Notes: generated from the letters alone by a model not told the origin. A stretch of 23,570 bases of DNA from Elysia marginata (GCA_019649035.1 BMAT01009076.1:171124-194693), one strand, 5' to 3'; counted from the stretch's first letter, positions 12,101-20,886 are shown. Translations and numbers: made by a program.

Positions 12101-14018
12101 GACAGTGGAATCCGGATAAAGTCAACACCTCGGAAACGAAAAAAAGTGTNNNNNNNNNNNNNNNNNNNNNNNNNNNNNNNNNNNNNTTGCAACATATTGC
12201 AATGTGTAAAAACTAGATAAATTCAATGAGCGCAGCTTAACTTCTAGAAAGGTACTCTAGTTTGGCCTAGATGTAGACACAGGGCTGGAATGCGTATGTG
12301 TGTGCACATGAACACTGTGTTCGCACTGGTTTGGTGGGGGGAGTATGAGAACCATCAGTGAACTGCACCGATCAGTCTGTTGTCCAGCCGCATTAGCCCC
12401 CCTCTCCCCCACTAGCCTTCGCCAGGCCAATGGGCCCAGGCAGGCGAGCAAGCAAGCATTGTCTGCAGTGTCTTGAATCATGAATGGAAACAAAAAGGGC
12501 CCACCCACCCACCCCCGCTAGTTCTCTTTGTCTCTCCCAAGACCCATCTGGGGTCTCTCTATATCTCTCCATTTGACCACGAGGTGTTGACTTTAAGAGA
12601 AAATAAGTCCAAAGCTGTTGACTTAATCGGAAATAAAGTTACTTAAATAAAGAAGGAAAAAAACGGACCATTGCAAGGTGTTGACTTTAACCGAGAGTTG
12701 ACTTCAAGCGAGTTAGCCTCTCTCGGATTCCACTGTATTTCATCGTATCAGAACAGTCACATTTACGAGTCAGCTAAATAGATAAAAATTATTCTGTATA
12801 TATAAGCATTCTGTTGAGCATGAGGACTTGACTTGACTTGACTTAGGGCCTTTCGCATCTCAGTGCTCCGACTGGGACGCCTCGGCTGCTTCTCGAATCC
12901 TCGCTGTAAGCTTGGTCCACTCGTCTCTCTGCTGTGCTATAGATCTCAGGTGCTCTAGATCGTGGCTGCTTTTCAGTTGCAAGTTGCTGTTTATGATTCG
13001 GGAAAGGTCTCGGTTGAGGACGACAGGGAGTGTTGTTAGTGTTAAAATACAGATTAGGCGATAATGATACTCTCATTATGGTTACAAGAAAATGCAAAGT
13101 AAATCATATTAGTCATTTAATCAGCCATTGTATTAAACTAAAATCTCCTTTTCATTTTGGAACTCTGAACTCCAAATAAATTGTAAACAGTTTATAGCTC
13201 ATTTGCCTGAGATTTGTTCTATTAAACTTGAATCGATCAAGTAAACAATTTTTGTCAGCGTGAAAAGCACATTTGTCTCATGTCCAGGGTGAATTATTTG
13301 GATGTTACAATTTTTATCTTCAAAGGCGTTGCTGTTGTGAACAAGACATTTTTTTAGCTTTCAGACATAAAAAACTTTATAAAACTATCAATATTTTGTG
13401 GAAAAGTATTAAAACTTTTCATGATTTAAGATATATATTGGATATATATATTTATAAAAAAAAAAGAAAAAAAAGGACCAGTAAATGGCGTTTTCTCAAA
13501 AAAGGATTTTCTGACTTCCATCTCATTCACCTTGTACAGGGGACATTTTCTTTCTGTATCAAAGAAAGTAATATTTTTTTTACAAATTCTGTAATGTAAT
13601 ACTGATCAAAGATATTTGAAAAACTTGCTATGTTAGGGCTAATAATAGGTTCTAAGACATGTGCCAAATATAAATAATCTGCAATGACTACAAAACGAAT
13701 TATTGGAAGCAGTGTTGGCTAACATTTTGAGCTTTACTAGATGGTCAACAAATTTCGGTCTTGTAATTTAAAGCTAACAATTTAATGTTAAAACTACCAT
13801 AAACAATTCTTTTGTTATTTTTTTCTCTAATTTTGTTATTAGTTACAAGGTAGTTGTTATATTTTGCATTTCCAAAAATTTATGTCCAGCTTTTTTTGTC
13901 TTTTTCAGCAACTTGGAAACAGTTTGGATTTCTCATTGGGATCTTCTATGCATGTATTCACAATGCCATGTTTATACGTGAAGTCTTCAAATGTAAAAAG
14001 GACATCCACAAAAAATGA
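3073..14018 (+). CDS. HHAT: Hedgehog acyltransferase (HHAT/Rasp/Skinny hedgehog), complete
   Basis: Coding segments: 3073-3175, 3655-3719, 5412-5528, 7175-7369, 8326-9068, 9642-9810, 10232-10376, 13909-14018 (TGA included); all introns are GT-AG. The product has 548 residues with about ten hydrophobic segments. HHAT is an ER multipass MBOAT enzyme that moves palmitate from palmitoyl-CoA to the N-terminal Cys of Hedgehog. Visible marks: DPEWSLW (60-66), FIHGPI (261-266), VKYLVFYG (348-355), RLDGL (362-366), PRC with C374 (the haem-ligand Cys in human HHAT), MWKYFDTGLYNF with D389, YIPLGGS (401-407), VWHGG with H429. D389 and H429 match human D339 and H379. The retained His argues against HHATL, where it is lost. 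Start at 3073: in-frame TAG at 3061, good -3 A, and alignment of ILPLWEQW with the usual N-terminus. Unusual: about 37 extra lysine-rich residues around 191-243, and a basic C-terminus (KCKKDIHKK). No frame break seen. Confidence 0.95.
3176..3654 (+). other. HHAT: HHAT intron 1
   Basis: Runs from gtaagt to cttctcag, 479 nt, AT-rich. I see no repeat or RNA gene in it. Confidence 0.85.
3655..3719 (+). CDS. HHAT: HHAT coding exon 2
   Basis: Completes Ala35 across the junction and encodes residues 36-56, a hydrophilic luminal or cytosolic stretch (LQGQYLHHGFKENW, then TLFGRLW). It occupies the place of the charged stretch after the first membrane segment in human HHAT, with nearly the same length. 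The nearer tacag at 3658-3662 was rejected because it gives an immediate stop. Donor gtatgt at 3720, phase 0. Confidence 0.85.
4068..4315 (+). repeat. 83-bp tandem repeat, about three copies
   Basis: Units start at 4071, 4154 and 4237, each beginning TATGAGTACTTTCAAAACT and containing a TTTAAAT, a GGTTAAGT and a TTGTCATTG block. Copies two and three are nearly identical; copy one and the end of copy three have diverged. The exact 83-nt spacing indicates local tandem duplication rather than independent insertions. Confidence 0.9.
4470..4538 (+). mobile_element. 3' tail of a CR1/L2-like LINE, plus orientation
   Basis: AAAGCCCTCTGAGATTTTTA, then a GTGCTTCAGCTGCCAAAT block and an (ATT)n tail, resembles the conserved AAGCGCT...AAATATTATTATT end of CR1/L2-type LINEs. 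Only the end is present, as expected for a 5'-truncated copy. Confidence 0.5.
5412..5528 (+). CDS. HHAT: HHAT coding exon 3
   Basis: Encodes residues 57-95, beginning DISDPEWSLW, which matches the family block DxEWSFW, followed by a membrane segment (LGLHLGLCSTHIALSQA). Both ends are phase 0; donor gttagt at 5529. Confidence 0.95.
5529..7174 (+). other. HHAT: HHAT intron 3
   Basis: Runs from gttagt to gtactgcag, 1646 nt. It holds a 21-nt inverted repeat (6069-6089 and 6407-6427), with a related copy near 6873, and a short AAT run near 6222-6235. No gene is seen on either strand. Confidence 0.85.
6069..6427. repeat. Inverted repeat with 21-nt arms
   Basis: The left arm GACTTCAATTTTGGAGGTTTC (6069-6089) pairs with the right arm at 6407-6427 with one mismatch. 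A partial direct copy (GGAGGTTTCTAC) begins near 6873 and shares the following GAAAAGCCT block with the left arm. This could be the ends of a small degenerate DNA element, but no target-site duplication was found. Confidence 0.6.
7175..7369 (+). CDS. HHAT: HHAT coding exon 4
   Basis: Encodes residues 96-160, two hydrophobic membrane segments joined by a short loop (LCVILGPKALVYMLLKAAMV as the core). It matches the human segment containing CWCVLGTPGVAMVLLH in placement and hydrophobic pattern. Acceptor gtactgcag, donor gtattt; phase 0 at both ends. Confidence 0.9.
7370..8325 (+). other. HHAT: HHAT intron 4
   Basis: Runs from gtattt to tttcttttcag, 956 nt, strongly AT-rich. No repeat, RNA gene or coding frame is recognisable. 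Confidence 0.85.
8326..9068 (+). CDS. HHAT: HHAT coding exon 5 (catalytic core, with insertion)
   Basis: Encodes residues 161-407 plus two bases of codon 408. It carries most of the MBOAT core: FIHGPI, VKYLVFYG, RLDGL, PPPEPRC (C374), MWKYFDTGLYNF (D389) and YIPLGGS. Residues about 191-243 form a hydrophilic, Lys/Glu/Ser-rich stretch; human HHAT has only about 16 residues there. The insertion is continuous within the exon with no internal splice signals needed. Donor gtatgt at 9069, phase 2. Confidence 0.95.
9069..9641 (+). other. HHAT: HHAT intron 5
   Basis: Runs from gtatgt to tttatttcaaag, 573 nt. Open frames inside it are short and unrelated to HHAT. Nothing else is recognised. Confidence 0.85.
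9642..9810 (+). CDS. HHAT: HHAT coding exon 6 (catalytic histidine)
   Basis: Completes Arg408 and encodes residues 409-464, beginning HGLGQQLAAS and containing VWHGG; H429 is the conserved MBOAT histidine. The GGSRHGL junction reproduces the human GGSQHGL, which fixes the acceptor at caaag/a. Donor gtatgt at 9811, phase 0. Confidence 0.95.
9811..10231 (+). other. HHAT: HHAT intron 6
   Basis: Runs from gtatgt to ccttttgcag, 421 nt. I see nothing recognisable in it. Confidence 0.85.
10232..10376 (+). CDS. HHAT: HHAT coding exon 7
   Basis: Encodes residues 465-512 plus one base: a basic stretch (MGQKMMLRLK) and a hydrophobic segment (FAPAYLASCLQTFFFLFHV). Hydropathy and length match the penultimate part of human HHAT, where FLGGNEV aligns with FHVQEAW. 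Donor gtgagt at 10377, phase 1. Confidence 0.85.
10911..11888. mobile_element. Probable pogo-type non-autonomous DNA element
   Basis: The left end TAGTTGAACCTGCC and the complement of the right end CAGTCAAACCTGCC agree at 11 of 14 positions, and each is flanked by a TA dinucleotide (10909-10910, 11889-11890) as expected for Tc1/mariner/pogo insertion. Sub-terminal words recur inside (AAGGCAACC, TTGCCTTGCAAAGGC, GGTAGTC at both ends). No transposase frame is present, so it is either a deletion derivative or a MITE. Confidence 0.5.
12103..12735. mobile_element. Pogo-type non-autonomous DNA element
   Basis: The ends are CAGTGGAATCCG and its exact complement CGGATTCCACTG. The right side is followed by TA (12736-12737); the left flank is GA, probably a mutated TA. 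Five GTTGACTT/AAGTCAAC boxes lie near the ends (about 12120, 12587, 12617, 12681, 12695), three within AAAGTCAACACCT-type words. No transposase is visible, although the gap interrupts the sequence. Confidence 0.65.
12150..12186. other. Assembly gap (37 N)
   Basis: A run of N bases lies 47 bases inside the left end of the pogo-type element. The true length of the missing sequence is unknown. Confidence 0.99.
12825..13052 (-). mobile_element. 3' end of a non-LTR retrotransposon with a GACTT tail
   Basis: On the minus strand about 64 codons (13052 to the TGA at 12860-12862) read as the end of a LINE reverse-transcriptase polyprotein, with TLPVVLNRDL, HDLEHLRSIAQQRDEW and ARIREAAEAS. A short 3' untranslated part follows, then four perfect AAGTC units (12825-12844 as GACTT on plus). 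The rest of the element is absent: a 5'-truncated insertion. The clade is uncertain. Confidence 0.6.
13909..14018 (+). CDS. HHAT: HHAT coding exon 8 (last)
   Basis: Completes Thr513 (A + CA) and encodes residues 514-548, then TGA. TWKQFGFLIGIFYACIH aligns with human WPWVTLSVLGFLYCYSH. The frame after the ctttttcag acceptor fits the phase 1 donor of exon 7. The tail ends in basic residues; it is not a canonical KKxx ER-retrieval signal. Confidence 0.9.
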
Positions 14019-14142
14019 CTACCAATCTGGCTGTACTGGTACAATGAACGAATTATCATCAAAATTTGCTTTTGTAGTTAGTAGGTTGTTTATAAACATA
14101 TTTTTTAATTTATGTGCACTGCCTTGAACAATCTCAGTCCCA

Positions 14143-14475
14143 GGGGCAGCGTGGCAGAGTGGTTAGCGCTTCGGACTTGAGATGAGGTTGCGGGTTTGAT
14201 TCCAGACCATGCCATGTTGCAATCACATTGGGAAAGCAATTTACCCTAACTTTCCCCAATACACCCACCTGAAAATTGGTACCCAACAACAGGTAATTCT
14301 CGAATTTGTGATATGCACCTGCAACTACTTGCATATGGGTTAAAATTGTTGGCCTTCAAATTAATGTACTGCTCTGCTGGGGCGTTAGTGGCGCTTCTCT
14401 GTGGCAACACAGTTATACTGAGTAACTAAGCCAAATTTCCCAAAAGGGATTGATATAGTGTATTTAAAAAAATAA
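14143..14475 (+). mobile_element. tRNA-derived SINE
   Basis: It starts with a tRNA-like head carrying a perfect A box (TGGCAGAGTGG, 14152-14162) and a near-perfect B box (GGTTTGATTCC, 14193-14203, one change). The body reads CACATTGGGAAAGCAATTTA then CCCACCTGAAAATTGGTACC, a block typical of invertebrate SINEs, and it ends in an A-rich tail. The anticodon region resembles a Ser/Leu-type tRNA, but the acceptor stem is not intact. It lies in the presumed 3' UTR of HHAT. Confidence 0.8.
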
Positions 14476-15603
14476 TATCTACATTTATATAGTGCTTTTT
14501 TCAATAAAAATAAGGGCTTCTCAAAATAAAAACTACACAATTTCTTTCATACAGGTTTACAAAACATGGATAATAATTAATTTAGACAATTGAAAATTGA
14601 AAAATCAATTAAAACAAAAAAATAGATATATGAAGTGCAAAAATATGGACAAGATTATTTGTAAATTTGGAGTTCCTAATTTCTGCTAATGACTGAGTTT
14701 TCAAACAAGTATGTTTTCAGAACTAATTTAAATCTAGATAAAGATTCAGACTGTTGGACTGACAAGGGTAGACGGTTCCCAACATCTGGGCCTTGGAATG
14801 TAAAAGCTGTCCCCATAGGTTTTCAATTTTGTTCTAGGTTTGGTGAACAAATTCTCCTTTTCTGATCTCAAACTCCTTGTAGGAGTGTAAGGTGTAAACA
14901 TTGTAGTCAAATAAGTTGGGTAATTTGGAAGATCTAAATATTGAAATACAATAGATGCTGCTTTATACTCAATGCGCTGTTTAACTGGTAGCCAATGCAA
15001 CTCTTTTAATAAAGGTGTTACATGATCACTTTCCTTCTCTCTATATATATACCAATGTTGCAGCATTGTTTTGAACTTGCTGTAATTAAGCAATTTTACA
15101 TTCATAGATTTCAGTCATTAAAGAATTGCAATAATCTATTTTTAAAGTTACAAAAGCACAAAGTTTATTTGTTGCTTCAAGGGAAAGATAAGGTCTAATG
15201 TGGGCAAGATTTCGAAGTTCTAGGTAAGAAGAAGATCTAACTTTTTAAATTTGATCATCCATGGAAAAACTGTTGTCTATCATTACTCCAAGGTTTTTTA
15301 CACATGTAGAGAAAGAAATTTCATTGCCACACAGTTTAAAATTTGATACATCAACCAATTTCGATTTTGATGGAGTTCCAACAATTATCAATTGAGTTTT
15401 ATCTTCATTTAATTTTAAATCATTGGCTGACACCCATGAGGAGATTGCTTTCACACACTCATCAAGTGATTCAAGGGAAGTACTTCTTTGGGCCATGTCT
15501 AGTGAAGTATAAAGCTGAGTGTCATCAGCATGCTCAAAGAATTTATAAGAAGCCTTACATATGGCATGAATAGACGTACGCCTATATTTGTCACATTTCA
15601 CAC
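14476..15603 (-). mobile_element. Inactivated CR1/L2-like LINE fragment
   Basis: The minus strand encodes the second half of a LINE reverse transcriptase. From about 15530, HADDTQLY stands where active elements have YADD, followed by SANDLKLNEDKTQ and NLGVMID. After a frame change come ELHWLPVKQRIEYKA, TPYTPTRSLRS and PRTKLKTYGD (about 14980-14800). In-frame stops occur near 15246 and 15085, and a frameshift separates the halves, so it is a dead copy. The 3' end (14476-14500) has the AGCACTATATAAAT-type terminus of this family. The 5' part, including the endonuclease, is missing. Confidence 0.8.
14503..14530 (+). promoter_or_regulatory. First AATAAA polyadenylation signals after HHAT
   Basis: AATAAA at 14503-14508 and again at 14525-14530 are the first canonical hexamers downstream of the HHAT stop. 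Both lie in the antisense end of the LINE. If used, the 3' UTR would be about 0.5 kb and would include the SINE. Other hexamers at 15617-15622 and 15637-15642 are alternatives. Confidence 0.35.
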
Positions 15604-17880
15604 AAAAAATGTGCAGAATAAAGTAATTATGTTTCTAATAAAAGTTCTGTATCTAACAAACGGCATAATTTTAATCATTTTTTTAAACCATAGTGCCTAA
15701 ATTATATAATTATCAAGCAACACCTAGATCGTTTTTTTAACCAAGCTGCTTTTTACTCGCAAGTGTATTCTATTTTCTAGGCCTTTGTCCATATTGCAAT
15801 GCTTCAATAGTATGTTTGCGCTTGTTCTAGTGTGTCTGTGTAGGTGCCTCAAGGGTAGATAAGAGCGGTGTGAGGTAAGTGGCGAACTGACGAAAACATG
15901 GAGGCAGCGCAAGACAAAATGTGTGTGTGGGGTGGGGTGAGTAGCGCAAGGGAAGAGGAGGTTGGGCAAGGCACAAGCCGGAGGAAAGCAGGAGATGTGG
16001 GGAAGGACCATGGGCTAAAAAGTGCAGTGCCTGACATTAAGCCTACTTCTGGCAAGGTGTAGACTTTTAGTTATTTACTTTTAGTACACACCTGTATTGG
16101 TATAGCTAACTAAAATTGACTGCGCACAATTATCATTAGTCATTGTCTTTAAGACTTCAGCTCGCTCACATTTTCATACCCATTTAGTTGCAAATCTGAA
16201 ACTTTACTGTTTGCTATACAATAAGTTTTCACAAGAGAACACCAAGATGCATTCTAGTAAATTCTACTTTTGTGTCCCTAGCGCTAACAAGAAACAAAAG
16301 TCTTTTGTTTTAGACCAAACTTCATATTATTGATGAAGTTGAAATAGGAAATAAAAGCAAGGCAGACAATAGCTGCAAATACGGAATTACTTAAAGTACA
16401 TGATCCAACAAATAGGGGGGAAATCCAAATTAAAGTTAAATTATTTTAAAACCATAAGAGAAAGAGAAGAGGGGATAAAGCAAAATAGGATGAGGAAGAT
16501 AGATAGAGCACTAAAGGAATAGACTGGAGAGAGAGGGGGGGACAGTAAAAAAAACAAACCGCCAGTGTCACTGTCACATTGCAATTGCCAATTTTTATTG
16601 TGTATCTGGCTGCTTTTGTTTTACAATTTCGTAGTTCAATAGCTGTTGGTTTCACCAGGAGAACATGTAGCATTTTGAATGTATATTTGTGGTCTGAAAA
16701 CACCTCATTTATATAAATACTCATTTAATTTTAAACAGTGAAAATAGCTCTTGTTAATACTCATCAAAAGATCAAAAACAGCTGATGTAATTACACATTT
16801 AAACAGGCACTTAAAATTGTTTGACTGATATTGGATTGGAGTTGTTTTAGTTGTTATTTTACGTTAGTAATACATGTGTATTTAAAGGACTGAAAAGTTA
16901 AACATTGTTTAATGGTTAAAGACAGTATGTTCCACAAATTCGGATCATAGGCAGAAAAAAAAACCAGAATATTTTAAGTTGTGCTGCTGTGCATAATCTT
17001 GTAAATCATTTTATTAAAAACTTGATTTGCTACTAAGTTCTCTGTAACCCTAGGTTTGTGGTGTAATGTCACCACATTTAAACTTTTCAAATTTATTAGA
17101 CTCGTAGATCTGTTCAATGTTTAATCGTATGATTGAATAAGAAATAAGTTTAACTGCTCTAATTTTAACGAATTAATCTAAATTTTTATTTTGCTAATAT
17201 AGTAATAAGTGTATTATGGCTGCTTTTAAACAGGGAACTGTTTATGCACTTCATATTTAATTTGTATTGTAAGACTCTTTTTTTTTTCGTAGGTTGAAAT
17301 GTCTTTTTTTTTTACAAATACGTTTGAGTATTCCATTTACAGTGTAAATACATAGGATCTTGCCTATTTGTAAGCGATACAATAGTTTTTATGCTCTTTC
17401 CCTTTCTTTATGAAGGTGATAGGTCTATATGTATGTTTTCAGTATAGCGTATTATCATTTGTAAGAGTGCTTTCTTTTTACCATTATTAGTAGTAGTAAA
17501 GGGCTATCCTAATTTTTGATTGTTTTAAATAATTTAATGCATTTTGCATATTTATATCATAATAAGACTTCTCCGGTTTTTATGAGATGTTTTTTGCTAG
17601 CTTATTCTATTTTACAATTGTGTATGACTACTTTTACATTCTTTTCCAATATATTATTATTAATAGATGTTTATGACTACAATTTCATGATTTTAATGCA
17701 TCTGATATGGATTCTTAATTTAATCATCTTTGTCTTTTTTAATACAAGGAATTGAGTAGGACTAAAAGCCATTTTGGGTTGTTGTTGTTATTTTTGTTTA
17801 ATGTCAGGCTATTTTACAAAGGTTTATGTTTATTCTAAAGCAACTTTGTACAACTGTATTTAACGCCAACCATTTTTAAT
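15604..17880. other. Non-coding stretch with purine-rich tracts
   Basis: No gene is supported. The region 15850-16015 is GC-richer and purine-rich on the plus strand, and 16446-16550 is a second GA-rich tract. These purine runs explain the apparent Ser/Leu/Pro-rich minus frames there. The remainder is AT-rich and featureless to my reading. Confidence 0.5.
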
Positions 17881-17923
17881 TAGATTTTAAGCGCTTTGTA
17901 TAAAATCATTATTATTATTATTT
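17881..17923 (+). mobile_element. Short LINE 3' tail, plus orientation
   Basis: TTTTAAGCGCTTTGTATAAA followed by (ATT)n matches the AAGCGCTTTG...ATTATTATT terminus typical of CR1/L2-like LINEs. I could not recognise any element body upstream, so only the end or a very short truncated copy is supported. Confidence 0.5.
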
Positions 17924-19873
17924 CTATGGTGACAAAGGTTTGCTTTGCTAACCTACACATTAGCATTATTAAAAGGCGTGAGAAAAAATGGTGTTTTTTG
18001 TACAAGTTGTTATTACATTACTTAATATTTTTTTTACTGCAACCACATACACCAGTATCAGATTCTAAAACACTGCTGACAATAAATTGTCAAAATTTAT
18101 TGTGAAATATAAATGTCATGAGTTATTATGACCTAAAGGCAATACAATTTGACAATAAATACATGTACATTCAATATGACAATGGAAAATAGCTAAAAAT
18201 GCTGAAAAGAGGTGCTAAAACTTTTGCCTCAGTAGTAAAGAACATTTTTCACAGTTTTTTCCATACATTTGATAACTGGTTGAGATAACACAGACAAGAA
18301 ATACTGAAATATGCGGAGGTGTTTAAAATCATAAAGTGTATCAAAAGTTTAACAGAAGCCCCGTTTTAAAACTCATATCTCACGTTTCTTATCAAATTCT
18401 TGTATTTTTTTTTTTTTTACAAATGAGACATTTGTAAATTCTACAAAGCAATTTTTTTATATCTTTAATTCTCAATTTAGTTTTAAAATAATGTTCAAAA
18501 TTGTTCAAGATATATATGTCTAGTTTTTAGCATTTATCTGTGTTGTTTTACAAGTGTGAAGAAAGTGTAACTTGTATTGGCATTACATGTATTTAGCAGT
18601 ATGGAGTTATGTAAAAAGAAAAAGGAGTGCATACCTGTATATTGAATATTATGGATCATCATAACTGGTATATCTACATTGATCAATTCATTAATCAGAG
18701 ATTAATAAATGGATCTTTCCTGATTAAAAGATGATCTGTTTGAGTGAAAACTTCAAATTGAAAAAGCCATCAGATGACTATTAACAAGAACATGCTAAAT
18801 TGAATGTTTTTAAGTGTCCAAGCCTGAACCTTATTCTCTGTCATGACAGAGGATCCTGCAAAGATATGAGATAAATTAGGGTGTGCAGCTTCGTTTTGTG
18901 TGCCTTCCTCCTTTTTTGTCGTTTCTGGGTGGTGAGACATTAAACTATTTAAAGAAAATTGTCTTGAAAATGTTCCACTTAAGTTTTTTTAAAGTATTTT
19001 GTAGGTATAAACATAATTAACTTCTGCCTTCTGCCACACACTGCAGCAGTTTACCCTAATGTTCTAATTTACTGGCCGCACTGTGGGACCGCTCGAACTT
19101 AATTCAAATGTGTGTCTCTCTGTATCTCAAAAGCATCCTTGTCAAGGCCACTAAAATTGATATACCCAAAGAAAAGAAACACAAGAAGTAAATATGATTT
19201 TCCATCTTTCAGTAGCTTTGTTACAAATCGTTTTGTCAGTCCTAGTTTCATTCAAAGAAAAATAGGGGTTTCCTTAATTGTGTAATACATGTATAATCTG
19301 ATAATCATAAACTTTTCTATTTTTACTTTTAATTTGCAAGCAAGTGTATTTTTTGTTTTTCATTTTAAATTTTCAGAAACTCGTATAATGTAGTATTACT
19401 GTGATCTGAAAAATACAATTTACATATATACATTTACGTTTTTTTTCTTTTTAGCTTTTAGTTTTGTTATGTTGGTTTTCCATACCAGTTTTATGTATTT
19501 TAAAAATCAATTGTTTTCATTTTTCTACACATGTTGATAATCAAAATAAGTGCCAGTCAAGATATTACATTGTTATCTAATTGTTAATAAAATAGACTTT
19601 GTATGTAGGCCTAATCATGTTTGTGAAATGGCAAAGCTACGAGTGTACACTAATCAATGTCATATGATTTTATTTAAAGATGGTTTGAGAGGCAGTCAGG
19701 TTAATCGGGGACGTGTTTAAATTTCTGAATACATGCAAATTTTTTTAAAAGATTGGATAATACTGGAAAATTCTTTTATTATGACTTTTTTTCTTGTTGT
19801 TGCCCATTGGTCATTGTATCAAATGGAGATTTTTTAAAATAAATTCAACACATCTATAAATATGCACAGTACA
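17924..19873. other. AT-rich non-coding stretch
   Basis: No gene, RNA gene or clear repeat family was recognised. Homopolymer T runs (for example 18408-18418) and many short T/A tracts dominate. The longest frames are short and of low complexity. Confidence 0.5.
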
Positions 19874-19925
19874 TACAGTGGAGTCCTGATAGGATAAACC
19901 CTGCTTAAGATAAACCACATTTGTA

Positions 19926-20278
19926 CAGTACACGCCGGCTTCAAGCACGCCGCCGTTAAGCACGTTTCGTCATCAAACACGATCCATGGCTCTTACCGAG
20001 TTTTTGCTATATAAAACACATGCCTTTAAGGACGGTAACTTCGGCTTCAGACACGCTTTATTACACAGATAGCATCTAGTTCTGACTGTCAATAGTTTCA
20101 AATTTCATCAACGCCCCGTGTTTTTATGACCCATCGTGTAAATATACACACAAAGAAAGGTCTACAGGTAGATATAGATCTGCGCCCGCAGTGGTTGGCC
20201 TAGTGAATGCGAACGAGAGACTGAGATGAGAAAGAGCGAGAGAGAGAGGAGGGGCAGATGCTTACAAGACAGCTGTGT

Positions 20279-20316
<38 letters not shown>

Positions 20317-20886
20317 CAGGCGCTAAACAGCCAAGCGCGTACATGCACACAGCGTAGCAGCAATTCCCACTGATCAGCAGCTTTGGCCTATGATTGATTG
20401 TTTGTGTTTAGTGGTCACCTTTGCCCCTCGTTCTTTGTACGCGATGTCTACGCTTGCGTGATATGGTATGGGGGCAGTGCATTGATGAATGAAGGCATAG
20501 TAGTGTGTGCACCATTCGGTCACTTGGTCAGTTGTGTGCGCAGTGTGTTGTGTCTGACTTACTCAGTTACTGTTTAAACGTTATTAACACATCATTTAGT
20601 TGTTCTTTGGTGTCAGCATTCTATTTTACTTGTTTACCATGATATTTATGCAAATAAAAATAAAACAAAAAAACACCAAACAAAAAAAAACATCAAGGTG
20701 CACGCCAATGTGATCCAACAGTACTATCGATCAGTGCTACGCTATCGCGATTTATCAAACAAGGGAAGTAACTCCCGAAATTCACGAAAATCTTCGCATA
20801 ATGCCGGCTTCGTCCTCAAGCACGCTTCCGCATTAAACACGCTTCATGGTTCTCCCAATGACCATGCTTGAAGCTGGAATGGACTG
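19926..20886. mobile_element. Inner pogo-type element nested in the outer one
   Basis: The left end CAGTACACGCCGGCTTCAAG and the complement of the right end CAGTCCATTCCAGCTTCAAG match at most positions, and the element is flanked by TA on both sides (19924-19925, 20887-20888). CAAGCACG-type boxes (TCAAGCACG, TTAAGCACG, TCAAACACG) recur at 19941, 19956, 19973, 20816 and 20833, and a direct near-copy of the left arm sits just inside the right end. No transposase frame is present. It contains a (GA)n run. Confidence 0.8.
20283..20315. repeat. (GA)16 microsatellite
   Basis: About sixteen uninterrupted GA units within the inner element, with a shorter GA-rich run just upstream (20231-20250). It produces a false Ser-Leu repeat frame on the minus strand. 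Confidence 0.95.

Larger units (their letters stand above)
10377..13908 (+). other. HHAT: HHAT intron 7 (3.5 kb, transposon-rich)
   Basis: Runs from gtgagt to ctttttcag, the longest intron. It holds a pogo-type inverted-repeat element (10911-11888), a second one with an assembly gap (12103-12735), and a minus-strand LINE 3' end (12825-13052). From 13053 to 13908 it is AT-rich, with no coding frame I trust. Confidence 0.85.

Noticed and set aside
12257-12508. 83-codon minus-strand frame in intron 7
   Set aside because: It lies within the pogo-type element, is Pro/His/Thr-rich from GT- and GC-rich runs, and has no transposase motif.
12843-13097. 84-codon minus-strand frame as a gene
   Set aside because: It is the wrong frame of the LINE remnant; the LINE motifs (DLEHLRSIAQQRDEW) are in a neighbouring frame.
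13273-13599. 108-codon plus-strand frame as an extra HHAT exon
   Set aside because: Exon 7 joins exon 8 at 13909 in frame and aligns end to end with human HHAT; this stretch is Lys/Ile-rich translated AT-rich DNA.
3073-14018. HHATL (HHAT-like, GUP1) instead of HHAT
   Set aside because: HHATL loses the catalytic histidine, whereas VWHGG with H429 is intact here, as are D389 and the PRC cysteine.
14143-14215. A functional tRNA gene
   Set aside because: The A and B boxes are good, but the acceptor stem does not pair properly and the head continues into a SINE body and A-rich tail.
18880-18960. RTE-like LINE tail (GGTGAGACATTAAACTATTT)
   Set aside because: Resembles the GACGTTAAAC-type ends of some retroelements, but the match is too short and degenerate to call.
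20162-20350. Ser-Leu repeat protein on the minus strand
   Set aside because: It is a translation of the (GA)n microsatellite inside the inner DNA element.
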